NCBI GenBank assembly: GCA_033675545.1
Contig: JAWDGP010001372.1
Location: 23,501 to 87,500, forward strand
Direction of reading: 5' to 3'
Source of the DNA: Elysia crispata
Taxonomy: Eukaryota > Mollusca > Gastropoda > Plakobranchidae
Length of the DNA stretch: 64,000 bases
Shown here in pieces: positions 1 to 15,461 of the stretch. Each line of letters opens with the position of its first letter. Position 1 is the stretch's first letter. The notes below the pieces were generated by a model that saw only the letters and a list, made by a program, of their open reading frames with translations, was not told the DNA's origin and did no database searches. The translations under genes and the position numbers were made by a program.

Positions 1-467
1 TTCTGCAGTTATCAAAGTAGGAGCCAAAAAAGACTTAAATCTTCTTAACTGTAATTGTTAAGGTAAATAACTGTATCACAGCCACCACCCACACTCATCT
101 CTCCCCTTTTTTCAAGATTAAAGAGATTTTACAAAACCTCAACACTTTTCATTTAAAAATTTTAACCTATTAACCTTAACAACTATTTCCTGGCCTATGT
201 CATGGAAATGGTGATGAGCTTATCACTTTTTCTCGTTTGTTTCACAAAATTTTGGGAATACATTGGTGTTCACAAAATGCCAATTTATTCCTCTAAGATT
301 AAAAATATGTGGAGTCATAGTTAATAAATACATCCAAATTATTAAAAAAAAAAACCAAAAAACCTCAGTTTTGAAAAAAAAAGGTTCCATTTCAAATTGC
401 TAGTGGTCTTTTGTCATCATGTTCAAAATTGTTTTTTCTTACTCTATGAACAAGGAAATTTTAATAC
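1..467. other. NAA10 intron 6 (partial), non-coding
   Basis: AT-rich sequence downstream of the exon 6 donor with short A/T runs. No reading frame resembling an NAA10 tail was found, so the remaining exon(s) and 3' UTR presumably lie left of the window. Confidence 0.6.
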
Positions 468-3626
<3,159 letters not shown>

Positions 3627-5581
3627 TTTGATATATTGCACTTTTGAAGATGATTATTTGCAACCCAGGAGAAATGCTGCAAGCTAAGAGGACCCTGTTC
3701 TTATACTTGGAAATCCAAAATGTAACTTGATATTTTAGAGGTGAAAATCTGAAAAGTAAGATTACATCTGTTCAGAATATTTGGATCCCTTATAATTTGT
3801 AAGTATTTACTACAGAAAGACAAATGCATACAACTTAAATTTCAAACCCTACACAGTAGAAATTTTGAAAGCTACATGGTAAAAAAGAAAACACCTATAC
3901 ACACTTCATCTTAAAATGAATTGTCTAAGATTCATCAAATTTCCAGCTTCAGCTGGAGATTTTCTGTGGAAAACAATTTTAAAATCTACAATCTTTAAAA
4001 CATGATCTTGCCTTTTATGCTAAATTTTAAAAGTACTTCTATTTTCATTGCTTTCAGCTAGGTATTTAAGACTCACAGGAACAAATTGTGAATTTCAAAG
4101 TAAATGCTGGGTGAAATTGATCTCTTAGTACTATAAAATTTTTCTCTTTAAAAAGTTAATACCTTAAAAGGTTAAAAACTGTGAATAATAATAAAAGCAA
4201 TATGCACTTTTTAGTAAAAAATGTTACTTAGGTACTTTCAAGTTCAAAATAAAGAACTGTTAGACTTAACATTAATAGCAATGATAATATTTGGAGCTAG
4301 TGTTTTCAAACGGACTAATATTAAAAGATTAATCAAGTAATTTCTAGTAAGATTAAAAGATGCCAACTACTGGATACCTACAATTGGCCTCAGTAAAACA
4401 CTAAAATAAATGATCCTAGGTATGCAAAACACAAGACATACACCAATGTCAACATATAATAATAAATATCAAACAAATTTGCATAGAAATCAAAGATTTC
4501 TAAACTGTTAAAATTGAATCAAGACAGGTCTGTTAATCCAATAAATTTACACATTTTAATATCACTTTTAGCAATTGAGACTGATGAGATTTCCCCTTCC
4601 CTTGAAAATGATAAGGGAGAGAGCCAAGATCTGGTGCCTTTTCCATGGAACAAGTTGCCCGACAATACTAGTGGGTTGCTTTCAAATAAAGGCAATTTAA
4701 TCCAAGTTGCTCGTTTTAAGTGACATCCTAGCAATGCTGTGAATATCAAGCACCAAAAATCTTTTGTTGGTATCCAAAGCTACTTTCTTACTTAAGTAAA
4801 ATAACCTTTTCCAATCACCTAACTCAGCATTTCTCATTTTCTGCCGATCTATTTATCAAAATTTCAACACTTCGAGTCAGCTACATGTTAAAAAGTTAAA
4901 CATTTTTCTGCAAGCCCTTAGAACTGTGTTATAATTTGTAGCACACTGTGTCTCAGTGTTTGAGTGAAAATATAGGGGATTTCATTTAACAGTATCATTA
5001 TATATATAAGATTAGCAGTTTCCAAGTGATAACAGTTTTTGAAAACTTGCTCCAAAATTCTTTTTTTTTTACTGAGTTGAAAAGAAATGCTCCTTCCCAA
5101 AATCAGTGCATTTAAAGAGGATAATGGCCCATAAGACAGAAAGATCTGAAAATGTTAAAACTACTAAAGCTGTAAAAATTTCATCCCATCATACAGTTTT
5201 ACTTTTGTCAGAAGAGAAGGATGATTTAGATGATATCAGCGCATAACAAATGAATTATGTTATAATACAAGATCACCCATTTTCAGGTTTTGTGACAAAA
5301 GCATATATATACCAAGATGATCTCTCTTATTGTCTTAATTCATTGGTTTGCATTCCTCTCAAAGAGCACTTCTATGCGGTGTGCAAATAAAAATTTAAGT
5401 CCAGAAAAAAAAAGCAAATCAAACTCCAAAAGTGATGAAAATTCAAAAGTTGAGAGAGAAATTACAGCTGATGTTTTAGGGGAAGGTTTAAACCTTATAT
5501 AAAAAAAAAGAAATAATATTGGGTTTCAATATTAATTCAGGGAAGTTTTAAATTCAATTTGAAATGACCTTCATAAATAGC

Positions 5582-5657
5582 CCAAAAAAAAAAACAACAA
5601 AAAAAAAAACAAACAAAAAACAAAAAAAAAAAAACAAGAAAAAAAACAACAAAACAT
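5582..5657. repeat. A-rich tract interrupted by C
   Basis: About 75 bp almost purely A with scattered C and G (runs of A10-A13 separated by CAAC/CAAAC). It could be a decayed retroposon tail on the plus strand, but no element body is recognisable upstream. Confidence 0.7.
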
Positions 5658-6454
5658 TTTTATGACAATTTAAGTGCTTTCTTGTCAATTGCCATTTTTT
5701 TCTTTAAAAGTTGGAGGCATTGGAAAGATTTAATTAACCTTCATGTGAAAACTCTTTAATTTTCCGTTCCTTTTCACTGAATAGCTCAAGCTATCCAGTA
5801 TTAGAAGTTTGTCAAAATAATAGCCCCAAAGAATTGCAATATGTGTGGTACAGAAAAATGAGAGATGCATTTAAACTGCTTTTTCAGTTAAATTCTCAAA
5901 CCTGAGTAACAATTTATTTTTTGTTCTTGCTGAATGCTTTGGTTAGATGAATATATTTTACAAAAGACAGGTACCATTCAAATTACTTTCGACTTCTCCT
6001 CAAAGACTACAATTTTAAGACAAAATTTACTGAAAGAAGTGGATTCATTAAAACTAGATGTAAAATATCAAAACTATTCTTTATAATAATAATATAAATA
6101 GACTTTCTAACTGTTTGTGACAGCTTCAAACCCCTGTTCAGAATGACATGATACATCAGAAAACATCCTCTTTTTGAAAGTTTTGAATTCCGTGCGGGCA
6201 TTTGTTCTCAGAACATTTGGAAAATATAACTGAAACATCGCATGTGAGGTGGGTCTGATACGGTGTAAGTAAAAATCGATTTACTCATGTCTGATAAGCC
6301 TACCTGTGCTACTGTATTACTATATGAGCATTAATAAGAATAATGATTTAATTCCTTAATTTTAAATCTAGTTTATATATATATGAAAAAAAGTTACATC
6401 AAAAATCAAAATGAGATCTCTTTACTAATTTTTTTCAGGTCTTTATCAAGTCTA

Positions 6455-6912
6455 GAATAAATACAGATTCCATTTATAGATCCAGATCTATTTAGAGAAA
6501 ATGTTCTAGATCTAGATCAAGAGATCCCTGATGTTTTGCCTTTATCTCTTAGATCCTAAATGGAAAAAGCACCGTGGGGTTTACTACAAACTCTATTTAT
6601 TTAATTGAATGATGTTGATGCAGAACTAGAGTTTAAATCTGGAAGGACTTCCGAATGGGTACTGTCCTCTATCATGTTACAGAGCTTTTTTTTTTATCAG
6701 TCCCTAAAAAAAGACTGGGCTTGGTTTTTTTTTTTTTTTTTTTTTTTTTGTATCCATGGACAATAAAAAAGAAAGAGATTTTCATAACTAGAAAGATCTA
6801 GATCTAGAAACTACGGTATCATTATTTCATCTTATACCAACGTACCCAAACAGAAGTCCTGCCCTAAATCTATTACATATTCTTCATTTAGATCTAGATC
6901 TAGATCGTTGTT
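6455..6912. repeat. Clustered TAGATCTAGATC-type palindromic motifs
   Basis: AGATCTAGATCT-like strings occur near 6509-6525, 6795-6810 and 6891-6907, with diverged relatives between. A second cluster lies at 11395-11930. It is an interspersed low-complexity motif, not a strict tandem array. Confidence 0.6.
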
Positions 6913-7478
6913 GTCTATGAAGTTAAAGAAAGGTTTAATACCAAAATTCGATTTTCCAGCAATGTGAATCTATGATCACCACACACGAAAACGAGAAATC
7001 GAAACCGGAAATGAACGACAAGATGGATGGTCTCCATCAAGGAAATTTCGTACTTTGTATAATTCTTAGATTTATTTAGCTTTTAAGCTGCTGAGTGCTT
7101 GAAATGAAGAAAATAAAAATTAAAACTGGATTTGCAACTTAGACACTATGAATTAAAATAAAGAGTATGTATGCTTTCTCTTTACACCCCTGGCTCGGTC
7201 ATCTAGTGTGAGGTCAGTCCTCGTCTCACGAGCTTTTTCTGACTTGACGCAGAGTTTGTAAAGGATTCTTCGGGAAACTTAGCGATGTAAAATGAAACAA
7301 AGGTCAGGAAAAATATGGGAAAAACTGAAACAATATAGATATTTTATGGGTTACAGCTTGTTTGTCCTTTTATTTTTCAAAAGGAGTTTGACTGTCTGGA
7401 CCATTTCCCTCTCTAAACCGGTCTAGCCATGAAAACAAAGACAAGTGACCTGGATAGGTCTATTCCGATATGTCAAAG

Positions 7479-7662
<184 letters not shown>

Positions 7663-8775
7663 CAGATTATCTCTAGGGCGCTCTCCATAAAAAAAAAAAA
7701 ACAGCTAAGAGCTCTTAAAATTATTATATTATTACAAAACATACAATCACAACAGCACTCGTGCATAAGAACATGGTTTTAAATTCAACTTTAAATGAAA
7801 GGTGGGGAACAAGTACATTCTTACAAACTTTTAAAAGTTTCTACTGGTTTTGTCTCTCAGTTGCTGTGCTAGTCTGTTGCAGATTGTCGGTTACGCCATG
7901 CATGTACTTTTTTCGTTCAAGTTTACTTTTTCTACTCGAACCAAGTGATCGTAATGGTAAGCAAGGGGATATAATATTTATCAAAGATCTAGGCGCAGTG
8001 CAATCTAGACAATCATCGAAGTCTTATATTTATAGTGTGATTTTATTGGTAACCAGTGTAGATATTCAAGAAGAGGTGAAACAAGGTCCCACTTTATTTT
8101 GCCTGTTACTATTCTAGCTGCATTATTGTTGAAATCTTTGTAACCAATCCCGGCTGTCGTTAGATAAATTCAAATATAAGAAATCACAATAGTCCAGCCT
8201 TGAAAAAAAAATGAAATTTGATGCAAGGGTCGTTTTTGATGTTTCGTTCAGAAATTTTGCCATAGCGCCTATTCTCCACAATTGAAGCTATATTACTATA
8301 AAGGTGGATTACATATGACTCCATCGACAACTTTCTTTCTACATACACATCATCGCATCACTTTCGATATTGAAGTGTTTTATGCCATTGTTTTTCACTT
8401 CATTTCTGACATCAAACAATAAACACTCTTTTTGATCACTATTTAGCTGAAGCTTTTTTGAGACCATCTAATTGTGTACTTAAAAATAATGAATTTCCCA
8501 ATTTTTGACAAGCCCAGAGAAATCAGATGGTGAGACTGATTGATAAAACTGAATATCATCAACATAGGCCTGCATATGATCCTTTAAACCATGAATACTT
8601 AAATTGAACTAAGAGGCTTTGTATGCCATGTAAATAGTATAGGTCATAACGTAGAACCCTGAGGAACACTAATTTCAAATCATAACATAAAGATGTTTTA
8701 TCAACTACAAAAGTTTGTGTTCGATCCCTTAGGTATTCGCCGGATCATTTCAAGACGGTTCCAATCTTACCATAA

Positions 8776-9119
8776 GAGTGTAAAAGCATGAATAAGAGAA
8801 TACTGTGCTGAATGATAAGAGTATAAAAGCATGAATAAGAGAATACTGTGCTGAATGATAAGAGTGTAAAAGCATGAATAAGAGAATACTGTGCTGAATG
8901 ATATCAGTGTAAAAGCATGAATAAGAGAATGTTGTGCTGAACGATAAGAGTGTAAAAGCATGAATAAGAGAATACTGTGCTGAATGATAAGAGTGTAAAA
9001 GCATGAATAAGAGAATGTTGTGCTGAATGATAAGAGTGTAAAAGCATGAATAAGAGAATACTGTGCTGAATGATAAGAGTGTAAAAGCATGAATAAGAGA
9101 ATGCTGTGCTGAACGATAT
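8776..9119. repeat. 43-bp minisatellite, 8 copies, inside the LINE RT
   Basis: Eight units of 43 bp, each containing AAGCATGAATAAGAGAAT, with few substitutions. The unit corresponds to the RT codons after DLSAAFD (…VQHSILLFMLLHSY on the minus strand), so the array arose by tandem duplication of RT coding sequence. Because 43 is not a multiple of 3, the minus-strand frame cycles through all three phases, giving a spurious ~175-codon open frame. Confidence 0.93.
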
Positions 9120-9218
9120 CAAAAGCTGCACTTAGATCTACCAGAGCAAGAGAGGAAACCTTGTCTCCAACTGCAGCAATTAAAAGATCATTAAATTCTT
9201 TCAATAAAGCCGTCTCAG

Positions 9219-9220
<2 letters not shown>

Positions 9221-9273
<53 letters not shown>
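9221..9273. repeat. (TA)n microsatellite in LINE RT
   Basis: About 26 TA units sitting between RT segments LFDDKQI and TETALLKEF on the minus strand, i.e. where the conserved FQSGFR-type residues should be. Confidence 0.95.
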
Positions 9274-9274
<1 letters not shown>

Positions 9275-9683
9275 TCAAATTTGTTTATCATCAAAAAGTC
9301 AGTTGTTGGTCAAATGTATTAAAACTTGTTTAAATACAATTTTCTCTAAGATTTTTTTTATGAAAGGTAAGATCCAGTTCGAAAAGACCCATGCTAAGGG
9401 AGATGACCTGAAATATTAATAATACATGGCAATATTTTTGTAGTTCTCTCCTTTGTTCAATTTTTTTTTTTTTTTTAAATCAACATGTCATAAATTCCAT
9501 GTTAAAAATCGAAGAAGACAAAAACACAACCACCACCACCGCCACCTCAACCGACAAATTCAGCAACAATCAATAATAAAAGCTAAGACAGCAGCAACAA
9601 CAAATCGTACAGCTACCACTAGCACTATTACTATAACCACTACAGTCTTCTTCTACAACTACTACTACAACAACAACAACAAC

Positions 9684-9932
<249 letters not shown>

Positions 9933-9956
<24 letters not shown>

Positions 9957-10010
9957 AGCTGCAGCTGCTTCTACTATGCTTCCTACTTCTATTACTGGTA
10001 TTGCTGCTGC

Positions 10011-10100
<90 letters not shown>

Positions 10101-10165
10101 CATTATCGTCATCATCATCATTGTCATCGTCCTCCTCCCCCTCCTCATCATCATCAATTTCATCA
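9933..10165. repeat. Compound (CTG)n-(ATT)n-(ATC)n array
   Basis: CTG/CAG units at 9933-9968, ATT units at about 10011-10100, then ATC/CTC units to about 10165. Together with the preceding ACT array this is about 480 bp of triplet repeats changing motif in steps. Confidence 0.93.
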
Positions 10166-10440
10166 TGAACATAGTCATCATATCATTAGGAACAAGGACA
10201 AGTTGATTATAAATAAATACGATGGGAAGAAAGATTATTGAAAAAAAAAAAAAAACCAACAACAAACAAATAAACAAACAAAAAACACAACCCCTCACAT
10301 TATATCGTAACTTAGGCAGCATAACTTTTTTCACAGTGAAAGAAAGCAGTTAAGTTATAGTGCCATTTCACTTTCATTTTACATTTCACAATCATTATAA
10401 AAATACCTCAAATCTCATTTTCAATTAAAAAGATAAACCA

Positions 10441-10464
10441 TTGTTGTTGTTGTTGTTGTTGTTG
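10441..10464. repeat. (TTG)n
   Basis: Eight TTG units in otherwise AT-rich sequence rich in ATC/ACC triplets. Confidence 0.85.
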
Positions 10465-10683
10465 TTTTTGTTATTACTATCACCGCCTTTATCATTATCA
10501 TTACGAGATCACCGCCAGCACTAGTTGTCATCAACATCACTCACGACCATTTTCGCTGTAACAATAATTATTTTCCGTCTGTTCCTCAGCGGCTTAAATC
10601 ACCATTACCGCTTTACCAAATCACCACCATCAATATCGCCTGAATTGCCTAAATACGCAATACTCCAAATATAATTCAGAATT

Positions 10684-10746
10684 TTTATTCTTCCCCCCCC
10701 CCCCCCCCCTTTGCGTACGCGCGCGCGTGTGTGTGTGTATGTGTGT
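10684..10746. repeat. Poly-C followed by (CG)n/(TG)n
   Basis: A run of about 18 C, then a short alternating CG stretch and about 7 TG units. Alternating purine-pyrimidine, potentially Z-DNA forming. Confidence 0.8.
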
Positions 10747-10749
10747 CTA

Positions 10750-11950
10750 GGTGTTTGGTCTTATTTAAAAAAAAATTGGGGAAATGTCATCATTCTCTTC
10801 CATACTTATTTTTTAATCCTGGCAGACCTGATTGCGATCAGGGAAAATCGAGACCGAGAAAATCTAGATTTCGAAGTATTAAAAAAGTCATGCTGTAATA
10901 AACTGTAATTGAAGGTAAGAAATAGATTTGTAAGTATTAAGACGCTCTTCGTTGTTAGTACATGTGTTTTTGTTTTTCAAATATCGGTTTCGAAATGAGG
11001 CGTGAAAAGCTCGCGTTGGATTAGGTTAAAACCTCTCTCTTTCTCTCAGCTGCTCATTGGCCTGTGATCCCAACCCATGCCAGAGCCGACTGAGGCGAGA
11101 CGACTCGATCATCATGGCTGACTCATTGCCCTCAGCAGTCACAAGCAGACTGCTACAGACAGTCAGACACTGCCTGTGCTGGAGTGTGCTAGGCTGAACC
11201 ACAACAAACAGGGGATAGAATTTACTGGCTTCGCAACACAAGCATTCATTGGAACTGCCGCATCGAGCACGCAGGTGTGAAGTCTCGACTTGTGCCTCTA
11301 GTGATTCTGTCATTTCTGAGAACTTGGGAGTTTGTGATTTATACAATAATGTCTAAAATATCATTCATTGTGTTGGCCCAATGCATTATACAGGATCTGG
11401 ATTTAGAATCTAGATTCTAGTTAGAACGAAAATTAAATCTATCTTAAATCTAGAACAAGATTGTTATTTTTTAAACTTGCCTTAAGGGTATTGCTAGATC
11501 GACACCCAGATTAGATCTGCTAGAGCTCTAGTTCTATCAGGTTTTCTACGATTGTCCAGATATCATAATTTATCCAGGTCTATCAAGCAAGACTCTAACT
11601 AATTATGTATGGGCAATTAATCGTCAGATTAGTTAGTATTATCTATGATTTCAGAACAAAGTAGTATACAACAAACAAGATTGGTATATACAGCATGGCA
11701 GTACAATGGCCGTACAAGCATAACAATGTAGATCTAGGTCTAGACAATTGCAAGACTACTCATGTATAGATAGACTAATGTTAATTTAGAGTAGATCTAG
11801 ATCAATCTAAAATCAAGATTTAATTAAATTGTTAATACTTTTCACTGCAAGCTTTTTTTTAATGATAATAACTTAATACCAGTCTTGATCTAAGGCCTAG
11901 GTCTAGATTTGTTCTAGATACGTTAAATTGATTTAGTTATTTTAATAATA
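10750..11950. other. Non-coding stretch upstream of NUAK with a GC-richer island
   Basis: No recognisable gene. A GC-richer patch (about 11035-11340) sits within AT-rich DNA that holds many TCTAGATC-type motifs (11395-11930). The patch has a 106-codon minus-strand frame with no family resemblance that I can see; it may be a repeat fragment or regulatory DNA. Confidence 0.45.
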
Positions 11951-11969
11951 ATATTTATGAAAATAAAAT

Positions 11970-12033
11970 TTTAATAATAATAATAATATTAATAATAACA
12001 ACATTACTACTACTACTACAACTGCTACTACTG

Positions 12034-12099
<66 letters not shown>

Positions 12100-12214
12100 G
12101 GCCTACTGCTGATGCTGCTGCTACTACCACCACAACTCCTAAAGAACAAACTACAACTACTTCTTCTTCTGCTGCTGCTGTAGCTACTTCTTCTGCAATA
12201 ATAATAATAATAAT

Positions 12215-12257
<43 letters not shown>

Positions 12258-12265
12258 TAATAATG

Positions 12266-12335
<70 letters not shown>
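11970..12335. repeat. Compound (AAT)n / (ACT)n arrays
   Basis: AAT units (11970-11998), ACT units (12003-12099), a degenerate CTG/CTT section, AAT units (about 12198-12256) and a second ACT array (about 12265-12333). The motif pair matches that of the 9.7-10.1 kb field. Confidence 0.9.
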
Positions 12336-12338
<3 letters not shown>

Positions 12339-12530
12339 TAATAGTAATAATTTATTAAAGGAAAAAAATAAAATAATAATAATAATAAATTAAATAATGA
12401 TAATTATAATAATATTAATCAATCAATGGAAGAATAATTGTTAAATTGTGTAAGTGCTCTTGATTTTTTTCATTTTTATCAAAGAACCAAAATGAGCATC
12501 TGTATAAAATCATAACATAAATTTTTATCA

Positions 12531-12551
12531 TATATATATATATATATATAA
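12531..12551. repeat. (TA)n short array
   Basis: About 10 TA units in AT-rich DNA upstream of NUAK exon 1. Confidence 0.8.
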
Positions 12552-12816
12552 AATATCTGTAAAAAAAATCTACACAGTTGTTTTTAAATCTACACATGCT
12601 CTGAATGTAGCTTCATGTATGTAGTAAAAATGAAATCATGTGATCTTATAGAATATTACATGAGGAAGCCTGCAAAAAAAGGGATCCCTAATATTAAGAA
12701 AAGACTGGTTTATTGTTTATTGGGTTGGTTTATTTGTAAGTTGCAGCAATTGATCATGATAGGTAAGCATTAAGCTTTTGACACTCAATTATTTTCTTTC
12801 ACATAATTCTATTATT

Positions 12817-12890
12817 TCTAGGCCTTAATTGAGTGGAGGGTACAATAAGCACAGGATGTAGGCTTGGAAAGCCACAAAAATTTCTTTCAA
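12817..12890 (+). promoter_or_regulatory. Possible 3' splice site and 5' UTR of NUAK
   Basis: A pyrimidine-rich stretch ending ATTATTTCTAG (to about 12821) precedes the first in-frame ATG, suggesting that the first coding exon may be spliced to an upstream non-coding exon. An in-frame TAA at 12846-12848 rules out coding extension further upstream in this exon beyond that point. Confidence 0.35.
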
Positions 12891-13574
12891 ATGCATGTGC
12901 ATGGTGAGGAGCATCTTGCAACAAATGACAAAGACAGAAGCGGCAACACTACTAGCATGGCGAATGGCGGAGTGGACGTTCGCCTTCGGAGACAAACCCC
13001 TGTCTCCGTAAAGCCACCTAGGTTGCGACTAAGTGCTACCAGCAGTGCCATCAGAAAAGTTAGCACATCCCGACTGTCGGCGCAAACCCAACAACCTTCT
13101 TCACCAAATGAGAATCGTCCAAAATCCAGCGGCGACTCTTATAGTGCCAATGCTATAAGTGGGAGATGCCAGAACGGAGCTGCTAATATTGTTCCAAGAA
13201 GCTCTAGGTCAAGCTCTGTGTCGAAACTATCGGCCTCTTCCTCATGCGGTCGAAGAATTAAGGGTAGATCCCGAGCAGGGATAACGGCATCAACTTTTAC
13301 CCCCACTGGGTCAAATGGAGAGCCTGTGTCTAGCTTTAGCTCATCTCACTCTGCATCGTTGTCAAAGGTAGCCACATTTGGGCTGTCCAGGAGCTGTGAT
13401 AATGTAGGCGCTGCTGTGTTTAGTACTGCAACATTTGAGAATGGTAACAGTGGTAGACCTTTAATTCACCATCAGCGGCACAACTTAAAAAATAGATTTC
13501 AGTTAGTGAGGACAATCGGAGAAGGAACTTATGGAAAAGTTAAATTGGCAGCAGATAAATCTTCTGGAGAGCAG
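12891..13574 (+). CDS. NUAK: NUAK-family Ser/Thr kinase, first coding exon (N-terminal extension and P-loop)
   Basis: Encodes about 228 residues. NUAK kinases (NUAK1/ARK5, NUAK2/SNARK, worm UNC-82) are AMPK-related, activated by LKB1, and act on myosin phosphatase, cell adhesion and muscle sarcomere organisation. Residues 1-196 are a Ser/Arg-rich, probably disordered extension (for example SSRSSSVSKLSASSS). HNLKNRFQLVRTIGEGTYGK (197-216) then matches the family's conserved HNLKHRYE entry to the kinase domain, and GEGTYGKV (210-217) is the ATP-binding glycine loop. The exon ends at CAG before the donor GTATGT, phase 0, and joins exon 2 18 kb downstream. Start: the first in-frame ATG is 12891; a second at 12957 (AGCATGG) has a better Kozak context and would remove 22 residues. 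The frame runs open upstream to a TAA at 12846, but without another ATG. NUAK over SIK/MARK is inferred from the HNLK segment and exon 2. Confidence 0.9.
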
Positions 13575-15368
13575 GTATGTTGATCCTTAAATTTGTTATA
13601 CATTGAAATAATTTCTTTTCATTTTAGATTGTGTCGTAAAAACTGGATCTAGATTTAGTCCAAATTTAATTTTTCTTCAAGGAAAATTAATTTAGTTAGT
13701 TGATTACGTAGATAATTCTTATAAATATAAATTACTAGGCTCTTTGCAACATTTCATAAACAATGTAAGTACAGGCTTAATTTATCGCCCAAAGTTAATC
13801 ATTTCAAGATTACATTGACCTGGCTTTTGGGGAGGACTTCCATAATAGAATGATTGTAGTCTTCCTCATTATTCAGTTTGGCTAGTTTTGTTCAAAGTTT
13901 GACATGAAATATCTAGTTTCAATTTCTTTCTAGTTATAAAGGTATGTAACAGCAACTGATAAGAGGTAACTGTGTTATTACAGTTCAGTTATTTCTTGGA
14001 AAAAGAATGGAGTGAAACTCGAGGGGTGGGGGTGGGGGGGGGAAGCTAAAGGAGAGGGCGAATAATCATCGTATAATCTCTACCACAATCCACGGCGGAT
14101 AGAGTTTTAACATGATACCCTGACGGTTCCGTTGGAGATAAAACTACTTTTTACTGTATCATTTTTTTTTAAAACTTTTACTCTATGAAAAATAAATCAA
14201 TGAAAGAAACGATTGAACAAGTCCATCAGAGTGAGGCGCTTTTATACCGCTTTATGGTCTATAACTGCATGACAAATTTATGCCAAATCATCATTGCGTT
14301 TTAGAAAAATTCACGCAGGTTTATATTGTTGAAGAACTTAAAATTTTCGAAATTTAAAAAAATAAAAAAAATAAAATTCTGATCAGGTGTTCATTATTTT
14401 TTTCCGGAGATAAAGAATATCAGAGGTAGAATCCCACTTTCCGAAAGACCAACTTCTCGTCCCTTCCCATCTCAGGTATGAAGTTGGTCACATCTTTCAT
14501 GCATTCTGCATTGGCGTCCAGGCTGGTCGTGCCGCCCTTTCACGTCGGTAGCGCTCCGGTACCTACTCTTTAGTCCTCTTTAGAAACACCCTAACTAGCT
14601 GCGCCGCTTCCACGAGCACGGAAAGCTCACGAGCACCAAACCGCCAAAGTCCGAAGAAAGTCTCTGAGGGCTATTCCCGCCCAGCCACGGGGCGGGACGA
14701 AGCGTGTCAGTGGCTGACCTATTGGGCTAAGAGGCCTTTTTTCACAAGGGTTTTTCAGGTCAACATCTTACCCTACTCCCCACATTTATGCAGAAGTCTC
14801 GAAAAGAAACAGCGCAGGGTGGCACTCACAAAAAGCCACGGATGAATAGAGAATGAAAAACAGGAAGATCGAACTTTGGTTAAAATCGATGAATCATGAT
14901 ATATGCCACGGTCATTATGCATGTAATATCGCTAGCACCCACATGTCAACCATGGTCACAGCGCCACTCGCACAACACATACCGCAAACTTTTTGGTTTT
15001 CTTTGTTGAGCACATTGTCTTCCTACCCCAACTACTCTCGGTTTGGACGGTAGAAATCACTTTATTTTAGCCCTCGCGACAGTTACTTGTAGACTACTGC
15101 GCCTTCCGGCTTCCGTCAGCAGTTACCACAGGTTGAACGTTGATGTCGTGCTGCTGTCAGCCTCCCCCAGACCAGGGACTGTATCATGTACAGAAGGGAC
15201 AGTACTCCAACCGTCACCGAGCCTGGTCTGTACCAGTCTGTCCCAGTGGTCTGAGCTATCAGTGATTTCAAGCCAGTGACCAAAGGGCTGTTGACCTGCC
15301 ATTTTCAAAGAAAAAGTCAATGCTTTCGTTTTCAAGGAAATACGATTTTCTTTCCTCTGGTCTAATCT

Positions 15369-15371
<3 letters not shown>

Positions 15372-15458
<87 letters not shown>
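15372..15458. repeat. (TC)n
   Basis: About 43 perfect TC units on the plus (NUAK sense) strand. Confidence 0.97.

Positions 15459-15461
<3 letters not shown>

Noticed and set aside
7761-8117. 118-codon plus-strand frame
   Set aside because: It is the antisense shadow of the minus-strand LINE 3' region (SRLDYC and PLRSLGSSRKSK segments).
8767-9294. 175-codon minus-strand open frame
   Set aside because: It consists of a dead RT fragment, a (TA)n run and the 43-bp minisatellite read in rotating frames.
11026-11346. 106-codon minus-strand frame in a GC-richer island
   Set aside because: Cys/Ser-rich but without a domain or splice-site support; kept only as a compositional island.
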